Shown here: positions 32,532 to 45,904 of the stretch, one piece after another
How the letters are laid out: each line of letters begins with the position of its first letter
Position numbering within the stretch: position 1 is the first letter of the stretch
Origin: Lamellibrachia columna
Lineage: Eukaryota; Annelida; Polychaeta; Sabellida; Siboglinidae
DNA: 64,000 nucleotides
NCBI GenBank assembly: GCA_963662155.1
Contig: OY759263.1
Span: forward strand, 31,908,266 to 31,972,265
Direction of reading: 5' to 3'
The notes under the pieces: generated by a model
Databases searched by the model: none
What the model was told of the DNA's origin: nothing
Seen by the model: the letters and a program-made list of their open reading frames with translations, nothing else
Position numbers and translations under genes: made by a program

Positions 32532-33847
32532 CCGGCCTTCTCGTGTATTTGTCATTTGTGTGTTTAAACATGCTCACGCTGCCAGCATTTAGAAAAATTA
32601 AGTATGCAACTTCCCGGAAGACAGCGGCATTTAAGTCAAGTCAAACCTGCTCTCTGGTTTCTTGGTCAAACAAATGTGTTGGGTTGAGCGTTTGTTCATA
32701 ACTAAGGTATCTCAGTTCTAGGAAGGACGTATACACGTATACGCAGCCTGTCTTTCTATGCATTAGAGTCGAGTCTTCGACAACTCATCCTTGACGGAGT
32801 CAGACAATGGTGACAAGTGTTTGTTCGGTTGACGAAAGCGTCACGCCGGTCAATCAATCAATGTCGCTGTCCATCTAGAGCTCTGACCAAAACCAGATGT
32901 GGCCGAGTACGAAGCACTGGCTTCTTAATGCGGTTTGCACACCGGTCAAGTGTCGTAAATCGCCAGTGGGTGGACACTGGACAGTGAGTGACCACAGCGG
33001 ACGCATGACGCACAATGTTCGCAAACACACATAAGCTTTACAACGCCCGAATGTTTGCCTGCGTGTTCAAGCAAAGAAGAGGGTCCCCAGTAAAGATTAC
33101 ACGGGTCTACCGTACGCTCACTGACTGCCGAGTCTTGGTTCAGTTCGAGTCATAATTACTTTATATGCAAAGACCATTTTAATATGTGTACACAGAAGTG
33201 ACAATCATAAATCTAGCACACATTTGCTTACTCATAAACATATCTGTTCTGTGTAGACAATGAAGTCCGTACGTCGCGACACTCACGTTGACATTAGAGA
33301 GGGCGTATATCCAGGGTGAAGTAATAGCGACCTTTGAGCCTCCCCATGGCTCTGTGGCTTCGCTAAACGTGGGAGTCATCAAACTAACGAGATGTTGGTT
33401 TAGGCCTGTCGTGGACCCGGAACGAGTCGCTGGCGACATGTAATTGTTGTCCAAGACGGCAGAGCAAAGGGTGTAATGTCATCGGCTGAAGTGGCCCGGC
33501 GGACACCGTGCATTCGCTTTGTAGCTGGAGGAGTAAGTCTACTGTAGTTGGAATGTGTTATTAGTAAACACTGTCTTTACTCCTTACCTAGTTACTACTA
33601 TTTCCATTTTGGGTTTGCACTGTGTTTTGATTTTTTTTACGAGAGGACAGTATCCTTACGGAGTGACATTATTTCCGTTTCGGTGACGTAGGTACATTGT
33701 ATTTATAAACTGTTAAGAGGAAACATCTTCCTTACAGAGTAAACATTATTTCCATTGTGTGGACAATGTTTTGTAAATTGTTAGAAGAAAACACTGTCCT
33801 TACGGAGCCGTTGATGCAGAATATGTGTTGCCGTTTACCGTTGAAAC

Positions 33848-33925
33848 AGCATGCACGCACGCACGCATGCACACACACACGCACGCGCACACACGTACAC
33901 AAGCGCGCAAACGCAAGCACGCACA
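33848..33925. repeat. ACGC/ACAC microsatellite
   Basis: Impure (ACGC)n with CACA interruptions, upstream of the GATA gene. Confidence 0.9.
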
Positions 33926-34785
33926 ACTCCAATTCAGAACTGCTACGCAGAATATTAGATATAATTTGGATAAGAAGGCCGGTTGTTTGGTGTAAACTAT
34001 CCATCTGGACTCCATATGTGTTCTCTCATTTCTACGTCGTTTGTCTTACGCCTGCGCCTATTTGGCACATATTGCACATCCACGTAAAGGCCGGTGGGTA
34101 ATGACTGCTTATAAATCAAACCGGCGGATTCCAGACAGAGAGGATTCCAGGCAGAGAGAAAATGTGAATTATAACATTTGTGCCAGGACTGATATCTTGA
34201 AGAAAAACGCATGAACCGGAATACGTCCAAAATGTCGGAAAAGATGCGAATAAAACAACGTCTTACCGTGTTGTTTATCTTACGCCTGTGAACGCGTGTG
34301 ACTATGAATGACTATATGAGTTATGATGTAATCAGAGACGGTGACGAACAAATCGGTGGTGACGATGTGGTGTGTTCGCATGCGTAAATCAAACAAATGG
34401 TGAGAACATATCCCAGTCAAGTAAATCACGTCACCCTGTAGACTCACAGGGTTGGAGATAACATCCGTGTTCTTCGGATCAACCGGGTGATAAGTTATAT
34501 TCCCTCAAAACACGACACCCCTGTGTCCCAGTCCAACAAGTGTCGCTTATACATGTACACAGCTGATCGAAGCGAAACAGCGATGAATGATCGAAGCTGT
34601 CCTAGCTTCTAACGGAATCCAGCCAGTTTCAAACCGCGATCTGATCATGTGCGTCATAATACGCTTACTATAAGCAAGCTACGAACAACGCCGCGAATCT
34701 TCGATCGTGTCCAAGTCTTCCGGGAGCTACCCACTGTACGGTGGCTGGTCGGCTTCAGTTACGGAACGGCGAAAGTTTAATGGCG

Positions 34786-34895
34786 TCGCTATCTTTTATC
34801 GTCCACAATAATCCAGGTCGAGATAAGCCGATCACTGGCACGCGTTTCGTCGTCACTTGCAATTTTCATCGAATTGCTCTTTACAGTTTATCTCT
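34786..34895. promoter_or_regulatory. Cluster of WGATAR motifs upstream of GATA gene
   Basis: Three matches to the GATA-factor site WGATAR fall within about 105 bases: CTATCT near 34789, AGATAA near 34821 and TTATCT near 34888. About 0.2 would be expected by chance at equal base composition. The stretch lies ~2.8 kb upstream of the start codon in CpG-containing, non-repetitive DNA. Autoregulation is a possibility, not shown. Confidence 0.3.
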
Positions 34896-35202
34896 GGCGT
34901 AGCGCGCAGACGATTTGGCAGGCGTCGTTTTACCGCCTTCGATCGCGTGAGGCGACGCGACCCGTCTAACGAGGCAGCGGATACTGGTATGGCGCGCTGG
35001 ACAACGGTGGGTGTTTAACTAAACGCGGTTCACGCATCTACACAGACACACATGGTAATTATATATGGTACTTACACAAACAATGAAACACGCACGGTAA
35101 CTACATACGATATGTATACGTAAACACTCGATTACCACACATAGTGTCAACACAACCGTATTAGCTACAAATGATATTTACGCATACAAGTGGCACGGAT
35201 CG

Positions 35203-35308
35203 TGCGTGTATGTATGTATGTATGTATGTATGTATGTATGTATGTATGTATGTATGTATGTATGTATGTATGTATGTATGTATGTATGTATGTATGTATG
35301 TATGTATG
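35203..35308. repeat. (GTAT)n microsatellite
   Basis: About 26 perfect GTAT units. A GTGCGT-rich tract follows at 35360-35410. Confidence 0.97.
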
Positions 35309-35744
35309 CATGGTTGCTGCACTATTCATGCATTCTTGGACTCGAGTCAACGTTTGTGGACGTGTACGCGCGTGCGTGCGTGCGCGTGTTCCTGCGTGCG
35401 CGTGCATGTATACGTTTGTACGTATATTGTGCGTCCCTACGTCCCCGTGGGCATTTGGTCGCGCCTGAGAGCACCACTGAAGCAAATCTCCAACCGTGAC
35501 CAACCGTGTTCCGAATATGTTCTAGGCTTCTAGCCGAACCCAACAGGCGCACCGAGCTATAACCGTGTTTCGTTTATTGCACTCACGCGACCAGTCTCAG
35601 TGCAGAGAGTCCAGAGGCCCACGACCCCCCAAACAGCGGGCATCATTAGTCCCCAGTCGAGATACACCATCAGACCCGAGTGGCTCAAGTAGACGGCCGT
35701 CCGGCTGAGTGGTGAGACAAGTCACCTGGCGCCCAGACGTAGCG

Positions 35745-35975
35745 GGCGTACACTCGTAACAGCAGTGGTCGGAACACTGGACTCTGAAGCGGGAGAAACG
35801 TGGTACGAATCGCACTGATTCTGTTCGAAGCCTGGACAATTTTGTTCGTTCCACGTCGCCTCAGCTCATTCGGCTGTATACACGAGAAACGTGGTACGAA
35901 TCGCACTGATTCTGTTCGAAGCCTGGACAATTTTGTTCGTTCCACGTCGCCTCAGCTCATTCGGCTGTATACACG
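35745..35975 (+). mobile_element. tRNA-derived SINE-like element with 91 bp tandem duplication
   Basis: CAGTGGTCGGAACACTGGAC, then TCTGAAGCGGGAGAAACGTG and GGTACGAATCGCAC, resemble the A box, anticodon arm (CTG-like) and B box of a tRNA, as in SINE heads. The second half (35793-35883) is repeated in tandem at 35884-35974, including the B-box-like part. No 3' tail or target-site duplication was identified. Confidence 0.45.
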
Positions 35976-36169
35976 AGTACCTGGCTATCGACACTGGGGG
36001 GTGTACGAAGGAGTAGCAGTGATTACGGCGTAGTCACAACACGGTGCTAAAACGGCCAATCTAACATTTCTATAGTTTCTGGTTTTGCGCCATATCAACA
36101 TGTCAATGATGGAAGGACCCTTGGTGTACGAAGACAGACTCCGGCTTGTTTGGGCGACAAATGGCGGGG

Positions 36170-36365
36170 AACATCTTACAAGTTGATTTTCTCGAAAACA
36201 ATATTGTAGGATTAAAAAATCGTTAATGTAAGTCGGCGACAAGACACACATCAAAGCGTACAGTGTTATTTTTTTATTAAAAACGTATTGTGATTTTGTG
36301 CACAGTGTAACGTTGACTGACCGACTTGTAGCATTGGTTTCACGTGGACAAACAGTCGTAGTCTT
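36170..36365. repeat. Dispersed repeat family A, copy 2
   Basis: Partner of 10640-10830 in the same orientation, with roughly 70% match by eye. No coding potential was recognised. Confidence 0.6.
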
Positions 36366-36885
36366 CAGCCACGCTGACACATGCGGGAAGCCAAGCGGAC
36401 TCCGCGTGCCGCTTGCAAAGCAACCGAACCCAGTCCGACTTCGCTTGCACAGGCGAGACTCGACCTGGTAAGTTTGTCGACAGCCAAACGGCGGGACAGA
36501 CAGGCCCGATTAAGTCCACGTTACGACTATACTGTGTATGTTCATCGCCATTTCGTTTATGTTATTCTTCAAGATATCACATTTGAATTGATTGATGTTG
36601 TCGTGCATTATTAGATAGTTCGTAGTACTTCGTACACCATAAATTAGCAGCATGAAAGATGTTGAAATAAACTAAATCCAGCGTCTGACAAACCCGTCCG
36701 TGGAGATTGTTTCGTATGTATGGGAATCGTTAGAAATACTGTACTTTATCGTTCAATGGAGAGGCACCCGAGAGCATTTGTTTTGGGTGGATTCAAGCGC
36801 CACATCAGTTCACGTGATTACAATTATGATAGTCGTCCTGTTTTTACTTCGCGTTCTAAAAAACACAGCTACAAATGAGCAATTA

Positions 36886-36945
36886 ACCACCCCGTCAAAG
36901 AGCAATAAACCACCCCGTCAAAGAGCAATAAACCACCCCGCCGGG
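36886..36945. repeat. 23 bp tandem repeat, about 2.5 copies
   Basis: ACCACCCCGTCAAAGAGCAA plus TAA, repeated. Confidence 0.9.
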
Positions 36946-37329
36946 GCTTACACCAGAGGCGTTGTCGTCAGAGGGCGCATAAATCGAGGAACACCCTATG
37001 TCGTGACGTAACGTATTACCCTCCCACGACCCGGCGCCCGCTCCACGCGCCCTGCCACATTACCCATCAATAATCCGCAGCGACGATCGTTAATCTCTGT
37101 TTCTCCGTCTGGGTGGCAGGGGAAGTAGGCACCGCGCGGGAAATGCAGGATGACCTCCCCGGTGTTCTTTCTCACCGGGATTATTCCATGATCATGAGTC
37201 GTGAAACATAACATACCTGTTTTTCTTTTTTATGTTTACCGGGTTCATGTTAGACGAATCAGGGGTCGGTGATTTTGAGACGGCATTCCCTTTCGCTCAG
37301 TTCTAGCATAATATTGTATGAACATTAGG

Positions 37330-37450
37330 ACAACGTAAAAGAGACACAGAGGGAGATAGAGATAGATAGAGAGGGAGAGAGAGAGGGGGGGCGGGAGGGG
37401 GAGAGTGGAGAAAGGAGAGACGATAGCGGAGAGAAGGGAAAAGGGAAAAG

Positions 37451-37514
<64 letters not shown>

Positions 37515-37581
37515 GAGTGAGGAGAGAGGAGAGAGGTGAGGGGGTGAGAGGAGAAAGGCGAGAGGAGAGAGGGGAGGGGAG

Positions 37582-37622
<41 letters not shown>

Positions 37623-37795
37623 GAGCAGAGAGGCGAGAGAAGAGAGAGGAGAGTCGAGACAGTTGAGAGGACAGAGGAGAGATGAGAAGGTGAGAGGAGG
37701 AGAGAGGAATGAGGAGAGAAGAGCAAGGAGAGGGGTGAGAGGAGAGAGGTGAGAGGAGCGAGGTGGAGGGGAGAGGAGAAGGGAGAGAGGACACA
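37330..37795. repeat. GA-rich purine tract
   Basis: About 465 bases of nearly pure purine on the plus strand (GAGAGA, GAGGAGAG). It ends about 50 bases before the long AC tract. Confidence 0.95.
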
Positions 37796-37838
37796 CGCAC
37801 ACGCTCACGCACATAAACATAATTATAGACATACATAG

Positions 37839-38235
<397 letters not shown>

Positions 38236-38914
38236 TGAGAGACATGCATCGTTTCAGGAAAGACAGAATTCCACGGAACAGACTAATTAGAAATCGTTTA
38301 ACTAAACCGTCTCGTACCCCAGAAACATGATCTTGTCACGTACAGCCGTAACGAACACGCTCGATGTAACAATCCATCCATCATAATCACGCCCGGGTGA
38401 TTAATACCCTACAGCGGGAAGATGCCGCAGTGAACGTCTCTCGGGAGACCTACTGTGTGCGTGTGGGTCGACCTCACTCGGGGGTAGACAACGCATTAAT
38501 TTGCGCATTAATTTGCGTCAGCACTTCGGACCGTAACGACAACAGCGATGACGACCAGTCACGGTCGACGGTCATGGATGACACGTGTTAGATTAGGGAT
38601 GGGTCAGTATTTATTTTCCCATAGGGGATACAGGTCTCGTCAGCTGACATATTGGTTGCATGCAAATTTGTCCATAAATGCTCACTTCCGGCCCGCTATC
38701 GCAGTTCACACATAACACATATTAAAATAGATAGAACAAACAATAACACATTTACTTAGTTATTTATTAAAACAACTAGCATTAAAATGTTAAACATTAA
38801 TATCAATGGTTTATTTGTTATAATTACATAGGTACATTTAACTTGTTATTCATATATTGTGTGAATATCTTGGGGGCCGGAAGTGCATTATCTCGTCAAC
38901 TAACACCTCGAAAC

Positions 38915-39265
38915 GAGAAACACTTGTGTCCCCTATTGGCGATAAACACTTGTGTCCCCTTTTGGCGATAAACACCTGTGTCCCCTATTGGCGATACACA
39001 CTTGTGTCCCCTATTGGCGATACACACTTGTGTCCCCTATTGGCGATACACACTTGTGTCCCCTATTGACGATAAACACCTGTGTCCCCTATTGGCGATA
39101 AACACCTGTGTCCCCTATTGGCGATACACACTTGTATCCCCTATTGGCGGTACGCACTTGTGTCCCCTATTGGCGATGCACACTTGTGTCCCCTATTGGC
39201 GATACACGCGTGTGTCCCCTATTGGCGGTACACACTTGTGTCCCCTATTGGCGATAAACACTTTT
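38915..39265. repeat. 26 bp tandem repeat, about 13 copies
   Basis: Unit GATAAACACTTGTGTCCCCT plus ATTGGC, with GATACAC and GGTACAC variants. Open frames come from the array. Confidence 0.95.
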
Positions 39266-39579
39266 TCAATGTTGTTCGCAAACTGTCCAGAAAAGCAAAA
39301 CACAAGATGGCAAACGCACAAGTTACTCCCAAATGTCCCCATTAAAGGGCATCAAAAACAACTACATCATGACTTCATGCGCAAGAATCCTACAGTCACT
39401 GGCATACGCATATGTTGCCAGCCATCAACTAGAAAGTTTAACCTGAGCACAGCATATTACATTTTGTCAAATAGGGCCATATCTCTGTTCTTTTTTGTAG
39501 GCAGCAACAAAATTCATAAGGGGTAGTCTCAAAATCCGGAAGAAAAGAGGGGGAATTATGAGAAGAGACTGGAATAAAC

Positions 39580-39850
39580 ACCCGAGGATGAAGGTAGTGG
39601 GGAGGATGAAGGTAGTGGGGAGGATGAAGGTAGTGGGGAGGATGAAGGTAGTGGGGAGGATGAAGGTAGTGGGGAGGATGAAGGTAGTGGGGAGGATGAA
39701 GGTAGTGGGGAGGATGAAGGTAGTGGGGAGGATGAAGGTAGTGGGGAGGATGAAGGTAGGGTAGTGGGGAGGATGAAGGTAGGGTAGTGGGGAGGATGAA
39801 GGTAGTGGGGAGGATGAAGGTAGTGGGGAGGGGGAGGATGAAGGCAGGGG
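39580..39850. repeat. 18 bp tandem repeat (GAGGATGAAGGTAGTGGG)
   Basis: About 14 purine-rich copies with two AGGGTAG expansions near the right end. Confidence 0.95.
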
Positions 39851-40604
39851 GGAGGAGACTGCGATGGGCAGGACCTTACAGAGAATGAGTGACGAGAGAT
39901 TGACAAAGAGAGCATGGGAAACAGAAGAGGGTGGTAGAAGGACGGACAGTTTTAAGAGAGCTCTCGAAAGGGCAGAGAATGGTAGAAGATCGCAATGAAT
40001 GGAGACGACTCTTCGAGCGGGTGGAACAGACTAAGTGATGTGCCCCGTCATGGTGGACGAAGAACCCGGAAATAAATTAGTGAAGCGTCCCCAACTAGAC
40101 TGACGACACCCCGACATGGTAAAGCGATAGCAACGTCTGTCAATCACGCGGCCGACAACGATGACACTCGTGGAGTTTTAATCCGTCGACGAAGCCTCCC
40201 TCAGCCGCGTTATCGCCACCGCTGTGAGCGTAATGAAGCGTTTGACACGCAGGCGACTTTATCTCTCCGTTATGTCATCGTTTTTACGCATATCATCATT
40301 ACGTTTTAGTGTACGACGCGGGGGTCATTAAAATAAGTGCCGGGAGAGTATCGGTCATTAAGGAAACACATTTCATGGACGTTGTTTTGCTACTTAACGT
40401 GCTTCTTGGTCAACACTTCAACTTAATTGACCGTTCATCCTAATGGTCGACGAAACACTACCAACGTGCAAGCCTTTTCGCTTTCAGTTAAACTCGCTGT
40501 TTGACACTAATTCCTTTCATTATCTATTGCTAACATTGTTTCCGCTATTAAATTTTACGGTCGCCTCGTTTTAGAATCAATTCGCGAAAAGTCAAACCAT
40601 CCAC

Positions 40605-40690
40605 TACGGCATGTTACCTCTAGTCTCCACCACATGTTATCTCTAGTATCCACCTCGACATGTTATCTCTAGTATCCACCACGACATGTT
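40605..40690. repeat. About 33 bp tandem repeat, three copies
   Basis: ACATGTTATCTCTAGTATCC and CACC recur with small changes. Confidence 0.8.
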
Positions 40691-40699
40691 AACTCTTTT

Positions 40700-40960
40700 A
40701 TGTTATTTAGTTTTGATGAAATCATTCGACAAACTATTAAATTAGTTTCGAATTTCCAAGTGGAAATTCGGCGAAAAAGGGTAAAAGTGGTTCCTCCTCT
40801 CTATACAATAACATGTTGTTGACACTTTCGCAAGTTACCCGATCTAACGATTAAAGTTTTTGACGATGTTAACAATAGTACGAACTATTTTATTCAACCG
40901 ACTGCACAACTAACTAGTCACAAACTACATATTTGAACAATAAATAAAACCCGGAAGCAG
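40700..40960. repeat. Dispersed repeat family B, copy 2
   Basis: Partner of 14170-14525. Its 5' part (TTTTGATGAAATCATTCGAC then ACTATTAAA) also matches 41925-41970. Confidence 0.55.
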
Positions 40961-41470
40961 CCTTGACTTTGTCCAGATTGTCCCGAGTTTCACGACACCG
41001 TTGACGTCATTACGGTCTCGCCCAACGCGTTTCCCCGGCTTCCCAGCGTCTGTCATCGCATCGCACTCCTTCCCTCTTTCCCGTCGCCACTGCACGAAAC
41101 CTTGTTGCTCCCTTTTATAGCCATTAAATCGAAAGGCGTAATTCCCCGGCTAAGTGTCGTTCGTCCCCGCCAGAGATTTATTGTCGTAAAAAACTCGGTG
41201 CCAAGCGGCGCACGGCACCGACCATAAAGTGGTCGTGGCTGTCTCAGTCGTATCGTGTTGCGACCCGTCAACGGCTGACAAAGTGTCGCCGACCCCCGAC
41301 GAAGAACGCCGCGATGCCGGCGGAAACGGACATCGAAGGGCGTGTCGCCTGTCGCCCGTCGCCCGGGCAATGTCGCCTGTCGCCGAACAATGTCGCCGCC
41401 AGAGGTCGTCATTGTCACGTTTCTTTCGACGGCGTTAATCAGAGAGAACAATCGTTGTTATATTGGATTA
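40961..41470. other. CpG-rich unique stretch, possible regulatory DNA
   Basis: GC- and CpG-rich between AT-rich flanks. Frames are open on both strands with no recognisable protein. A TCGCC(T/C)GTCGCC-type near-repeat lies at 41343-41400. Confidence 0.25.
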
Positions 41471-41914
41471 CAGAAATAAAGCAATTTATCATGTTGAAAT
41501 ATGTAATTGTTTTGCATGTAAAAGTAAACAACGTAATATGTGAACGACAATATAAACTGGAAATCAAAACAATTAAAAATGACAAATGATAGCGGTATGT
41601 CACCTTTTATGACTGTGTTAGTACACTTGCCACATGACGCTAAAGCTAGTTAATTGTTATCCATCGTCGACGTAAGTACTTTTATAAAGTTTGAATGAGA
41701 TATGTGCTGACTATGTTGACAAGTAATAACATAAATTGTTTAAAAAAAAACTGCTGATAAAACCGTAGCTGAGCAAAATGAGCAAACAAGAACAGTTCCT
41801 AGGCAGACACGTCAAAGCCGGCTCCACAATTCGCTTTTTTACTCGTCTCGTTTCGAACTCATTTCGCAAAAACGTCGAACCCACCTAGTAGCGGCTACGA
41901 CGTGTCAGCTCGTT

Positions 41915-42045
41915 TGTGCGAATGTGTCATTTGATTTGGTTTGGATGAAACCATCGAACACACTATTAAAGGAATTTCTGTCTGGCAGAAACCTAAATTC
42001 GTAGAAAAATGGGGAAATGTGCAGCCCTCTTCTATTATAAAAAAA
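41915..42045. repeat. Dispersed repeat family B, partial copy 3
   Basis: TTTGGATGAAACCATCGAAC and ACACTATTAAA match the start of copy 2. The copy ends in an AAATA tract that runs into the pentanucleotide microsatellite. Confidence 0.5.
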
Positions 42046-42195
42046 CACATAAATAAAATAAAATAAAATAACATAACATAACATAACATAACATAACATA
42101 ACATAACATAACATAACATAGCATAGCATAGCATAGCATAGCATAGCATAGCATAGCATAGCATAACATAACATAACATAACATAACATAACATT
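42046..42195. repeat. Pentanucleotide microsatellite (ACATA / GCATA)
   Basis: AAATA, then about 12 ACATA, about 10 GCATA, then ACATA units again: a block of one variant embedded in another. Confidence 0.97.
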
Positions 42196-42199
42196 TTCA

Positions 42200-42470
42200 T
42201 CCCGCATCAGATGTGACAGCGGACTGCTCCGGGCGGTTCCGGTTACCCGGATGAGTGTGACACCGTTAATTGGAGTGTGCCATTTCGGCCCTAAAGAGAC
42301 ACATGGCCGTGGGACTGTGACGTGTCACGTCCTGTCCCCCCGGGCTGCGACACGCCGTCGCCTGATCCTGGTCCTGTCGTCGGTGACACGACACAGGCGT
42401 CAACCTTAGCACGACGCGATCTAGACGTCAACTTGTCACGGAATACGAAACAATGGATTTGTCAACGCAC
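42200..42470. other. CpG-rich unique stretch
   Basis: Non-repetitive GC-rich DNA with GTGACGTGTCACGTC, a CACGTG-like dyad, near 42316. No gene recognised. Confidence 0.25.
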
Positions 42471-42616
42471 AATGCTAACGCGTTTTTACTATTTATAGTA
42501 ATTAATTAATATTTCTTCGAGAATGGGTATTTGTTCCGGTTAGTTTCTCTCTAATAAAATTTATTTCGTCATTGCCGTTCGGCAATTTTTAAGAAAATGA
42601 TAATGGTAATGATAAT

Positions 42617-42840
<224 letters not shown>

Positions 42841-43258
42841 TGTCTTAACATACGATATTACATATTCGCGATAAAGATGCTATTAATGTGTTGATGTACG
42901 TTGTCATGCGCGACGACATGTTGACTTAGCCACGGAGAGAACAACGGCAATCGCTAGAGAGCTCCACATTGAGCAGTTTGTTCCTGAGGTCACACTACAA
43001 CGCAGCCGCTGACTTATAGCAATACGTATTACGACCACATGGGAAGGAGCGAAACAACTTTGTATAATCCCCAAGGCATGCCAGCATCTCCCAGTTCCAG
43101 GGAGATAAGCGCATTAATAACTGGCTGTATAATTGTGCGGGAGGAAGAAAGTGGTTCCCACTAAAGCTGAGCGACTGTGATTGCCCTAAGAGATTGAATC
43201 CCCGCTGTGTGGATTCTGTTTTTCTGAGGGTCGACCAGGCGGGGTTTAAACCGACATA

Positions 43259-43510
43259 CATTGGGCGTATTGGCAGCGGCCGGCAGACACTCTACGTGAC
43301 CATTGGGCGTATTGGCAGCGGCCGGCAGACACTCTACGTGACCATTGGGCGTATTGGCAGCGGCCGGCAGACACTCTACGTGACCGCGGACACTCGTCCA
43401 TCCATTCCAAGGCCCAGAAAGCCGGCCGTATTGGCAGCGGCCGGCAGACACTCTACGTGACCGCGGACACTCGTCCGTCCATTCCAAGGCCCAGAAAGCC
43501 GGCCGCCAGC
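43259..43510. repeat. 42 bp tandem repeat and larger duplication
   Basis: Three copies of CATTGGGCGTATTGGCAGCG-GCCGGCAGACACTCTACGTGAC. The last part is then duplicated together with a CGCGGACACTCGTC...AGAAAGCCGGC block (about 78 bp, two copies). Confidence 0.92.
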
Positions 43511-43664
43511 ATCCGTGCACGGAGACACATGGATGGAATGCGTCAATTGTCGCAACCGCCTAATTAGGCTAACTCCCCCGTCTTACCGTCTCCGTCTTCC
43601 TAGCGTTCACCTTCCGTCATCCCACATGTCCTTGCTCCTTGTCGATACGTCCACATTTTCGGTG

Positions 43665-45040
43665 TATGTGTCTACCAGCCACATTATATGTGTCTATGTG
43701 TCATTGTCTACCAGCCACATTATATGTGTCTATGTGTCATTGTCTACCAGCCACATTATATGTGTCTATGTGTCATTGTCTGTCAGCCACATTGTATGTG
43801 TCTATGTGTCATTGTCTACCAGCCACATTATATGTGTATATGTGTCATTGTCTGTCAGCCACATTGTATGTGTCTATGTGTCATTGTCTACCAGCCACAT
43901 TATATGTGTATATGTGTCATTGTCTACCAGCCACATTATATGTGTCTGTGTCATTGTCTACCAGCCACATTATATGTGTCTATGTGTCATTGTCTGTCAG
44001 CCACATTGTATGTGTCTATGTGTCATTGTCTACCAGCCACATTATATGTGTCTATGTGTCATTGTCTGTCAGCCACATTGTATGTGTCATTGTCTGTCAG
44101 CCACATTGTATGTGTCTATGTGTCATTGTCTATCAGCCACATTGTATGTGTCTATGTGTCATTGTCTATTAACCACATTGTATGTGTCTATGTGTCATTG
44201 TCTATCAGCCACATTGTATGTGTCTATGTGTCATTGTCTATTAACCACATTGTATGTATCTATGTGTCATTGTCTATCAGCCACATTGTATGTGTCTATG
44301 TGTAATTGTCTATTAACCACGTTGTATGTGTCTATGTGTCATTGTCTATTAACCACATTGTATGTGTCTATGTGTCATTGTCTATTAACCACATTGTATG
44401 TGTCTATGTGTCATTGTCTATTAACCACATTGTATGTGTCTATGTGTAATTGTCTATTAACCACATTGTATGTGTCTATGTGTAACTGCCTATTAACCAC
44501 ATTGTATGTTTCTATGTGTCATTGCCTATCAGCCACATTGTATGTGTCTATGTGTCATTGTCTATCAGCCACATTGTATGTGTCTATGTGTCGTTGCCTA
44601 TCAGCCACATTGTATGTGTCTATGTGTCATTGTCTATCAGCCACATTGTATGTGTCTATGTGTCATTGTCTATTAACCACATTGTATGTGTCTATGTGTA
44701 ATTGTCTATTAACCACATTGTATGTGTCTATGTGTAACTGCCTATTAACCACATTGTATGTGTCTATGTGTCATTGCCTATCAGCCACATTGTATGTGTC
44801 TATGTGTCATTGTCTATCAGCCACATTGTATGCGTCTATGTGTCGTTGCCTATCAGCCATATTGTATGTGTCTATGTGTCATTGTCTATCAGCCACATTG
44901 TATGTGTATATGTGTCGTTGTCTACCAGCCACATTGTATGTGTCTATGTGTCATTGCCTATCAGCCACATTGTATGTGTCTATGTGTCATTGCCTATCAG
45001 CCACATTGTATGTGTCTATGTGTCATTGTGTATTAGCCAT
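43665..45040. repeat. 36 bp minisatellite, about 38 copies
   Basis: Unit GTCTACCAGCCACATTATAT plus GTGTCTATGTGTCATT. Left part mixes TACCAG...TATATG and TGTCAG...TGTATG units, often alternating; right part uses TATCAG and TATTAAC variants in blocks. 36 is a multiple of three, so a 614-codon frame stays open; it is not taken as a gene. Confidence 0.96.
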
Positions 45041-45469
45041 AACCACCCTGGCGTGTTATTCTGTGTGTACACCCATTGCCCCACACTGCGCCTTTCCCAC
45101 TACGCTTCCAAACCCTACCCGCGTCAACGCACCCATTCAACCCCGGCCCGCTGTCAAACTTCCCGTCGCAACCCCTTCTCGGGTTCCCGATCCAAGTTGC
45201 TACGGTCGTACGTCCCGCGGGCCACCATGCCTAATTCCACCCCGCCTAAACACAACACTGTGTGTGGATCCATGTCGCCTCGTCGCGTCCATTACCCAGT
45301 CAACGTACGCTGAATTCCCGTCCGTAGAGAACATCGCCAGATGCGGGAAGATACGATAACATTATTGTAGCCTGAGATGTCGTTTATGGCTTTTGTGTGC
45401 AAAAGTAAATAGATTAAATGCATTTACAGCGGATATTAAACATGACATGGGAGAGTGTAGTGTATTGTA

Positions 45470-45650
45470 ATGCAGTGCAGTGCAGTGCAGTGCAGTGCAG
45501 TGCAGTGCAGTGCAGGGCAGGGCAGGGCAGGGCAGGGCAGGGCAGGGCAGTGCAGTGCAGTGCAGTGCAGTGCAGTGCAGTGCAGTGCAGTGCAGGGCAG
45601 TGCAGGGCAGTGCAGTGCAGTGCAGTGCATGGCAGTGCATGGCAGGGCAG
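45470..45650. repeat. Pentanucleotide (TGCAG/GGCAG)n microsatellite
   Basis: TGCAG units with an inner block of GGCAG, the same embedded-variant pattern as 42046-42195. Confidence 0.97.
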
Positions 45651-45795
45651 AGCAGTGTCGTGTAGCGTACATACCTACAGAAGGCTGATAGTGCATGCGC
45701 AATTGCACACAGGTAAATTACATGGAAGTCTTTGCTCATTGTTTCATATTCCAAACGTCACATACCATTCACACAGAATGTGTAACACGCCCATG

Positions 45796-45807
45796 TGCAC
45801 GCACGCT

Positions 45808-45900
<93 letters not shown>
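45796..45900. repeat. (ACGC)n microsatellite
   Basis: About 25 pure ACGC units. Confidence 0.98.
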
Positions 45901-45904
45901 GTAC

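Noticed and set aside
35985..36380. 131-codon minus frame
   Set aside because: Half of it is the dispersed repeat family A; the other copy of that repeat is not open in the same frame.
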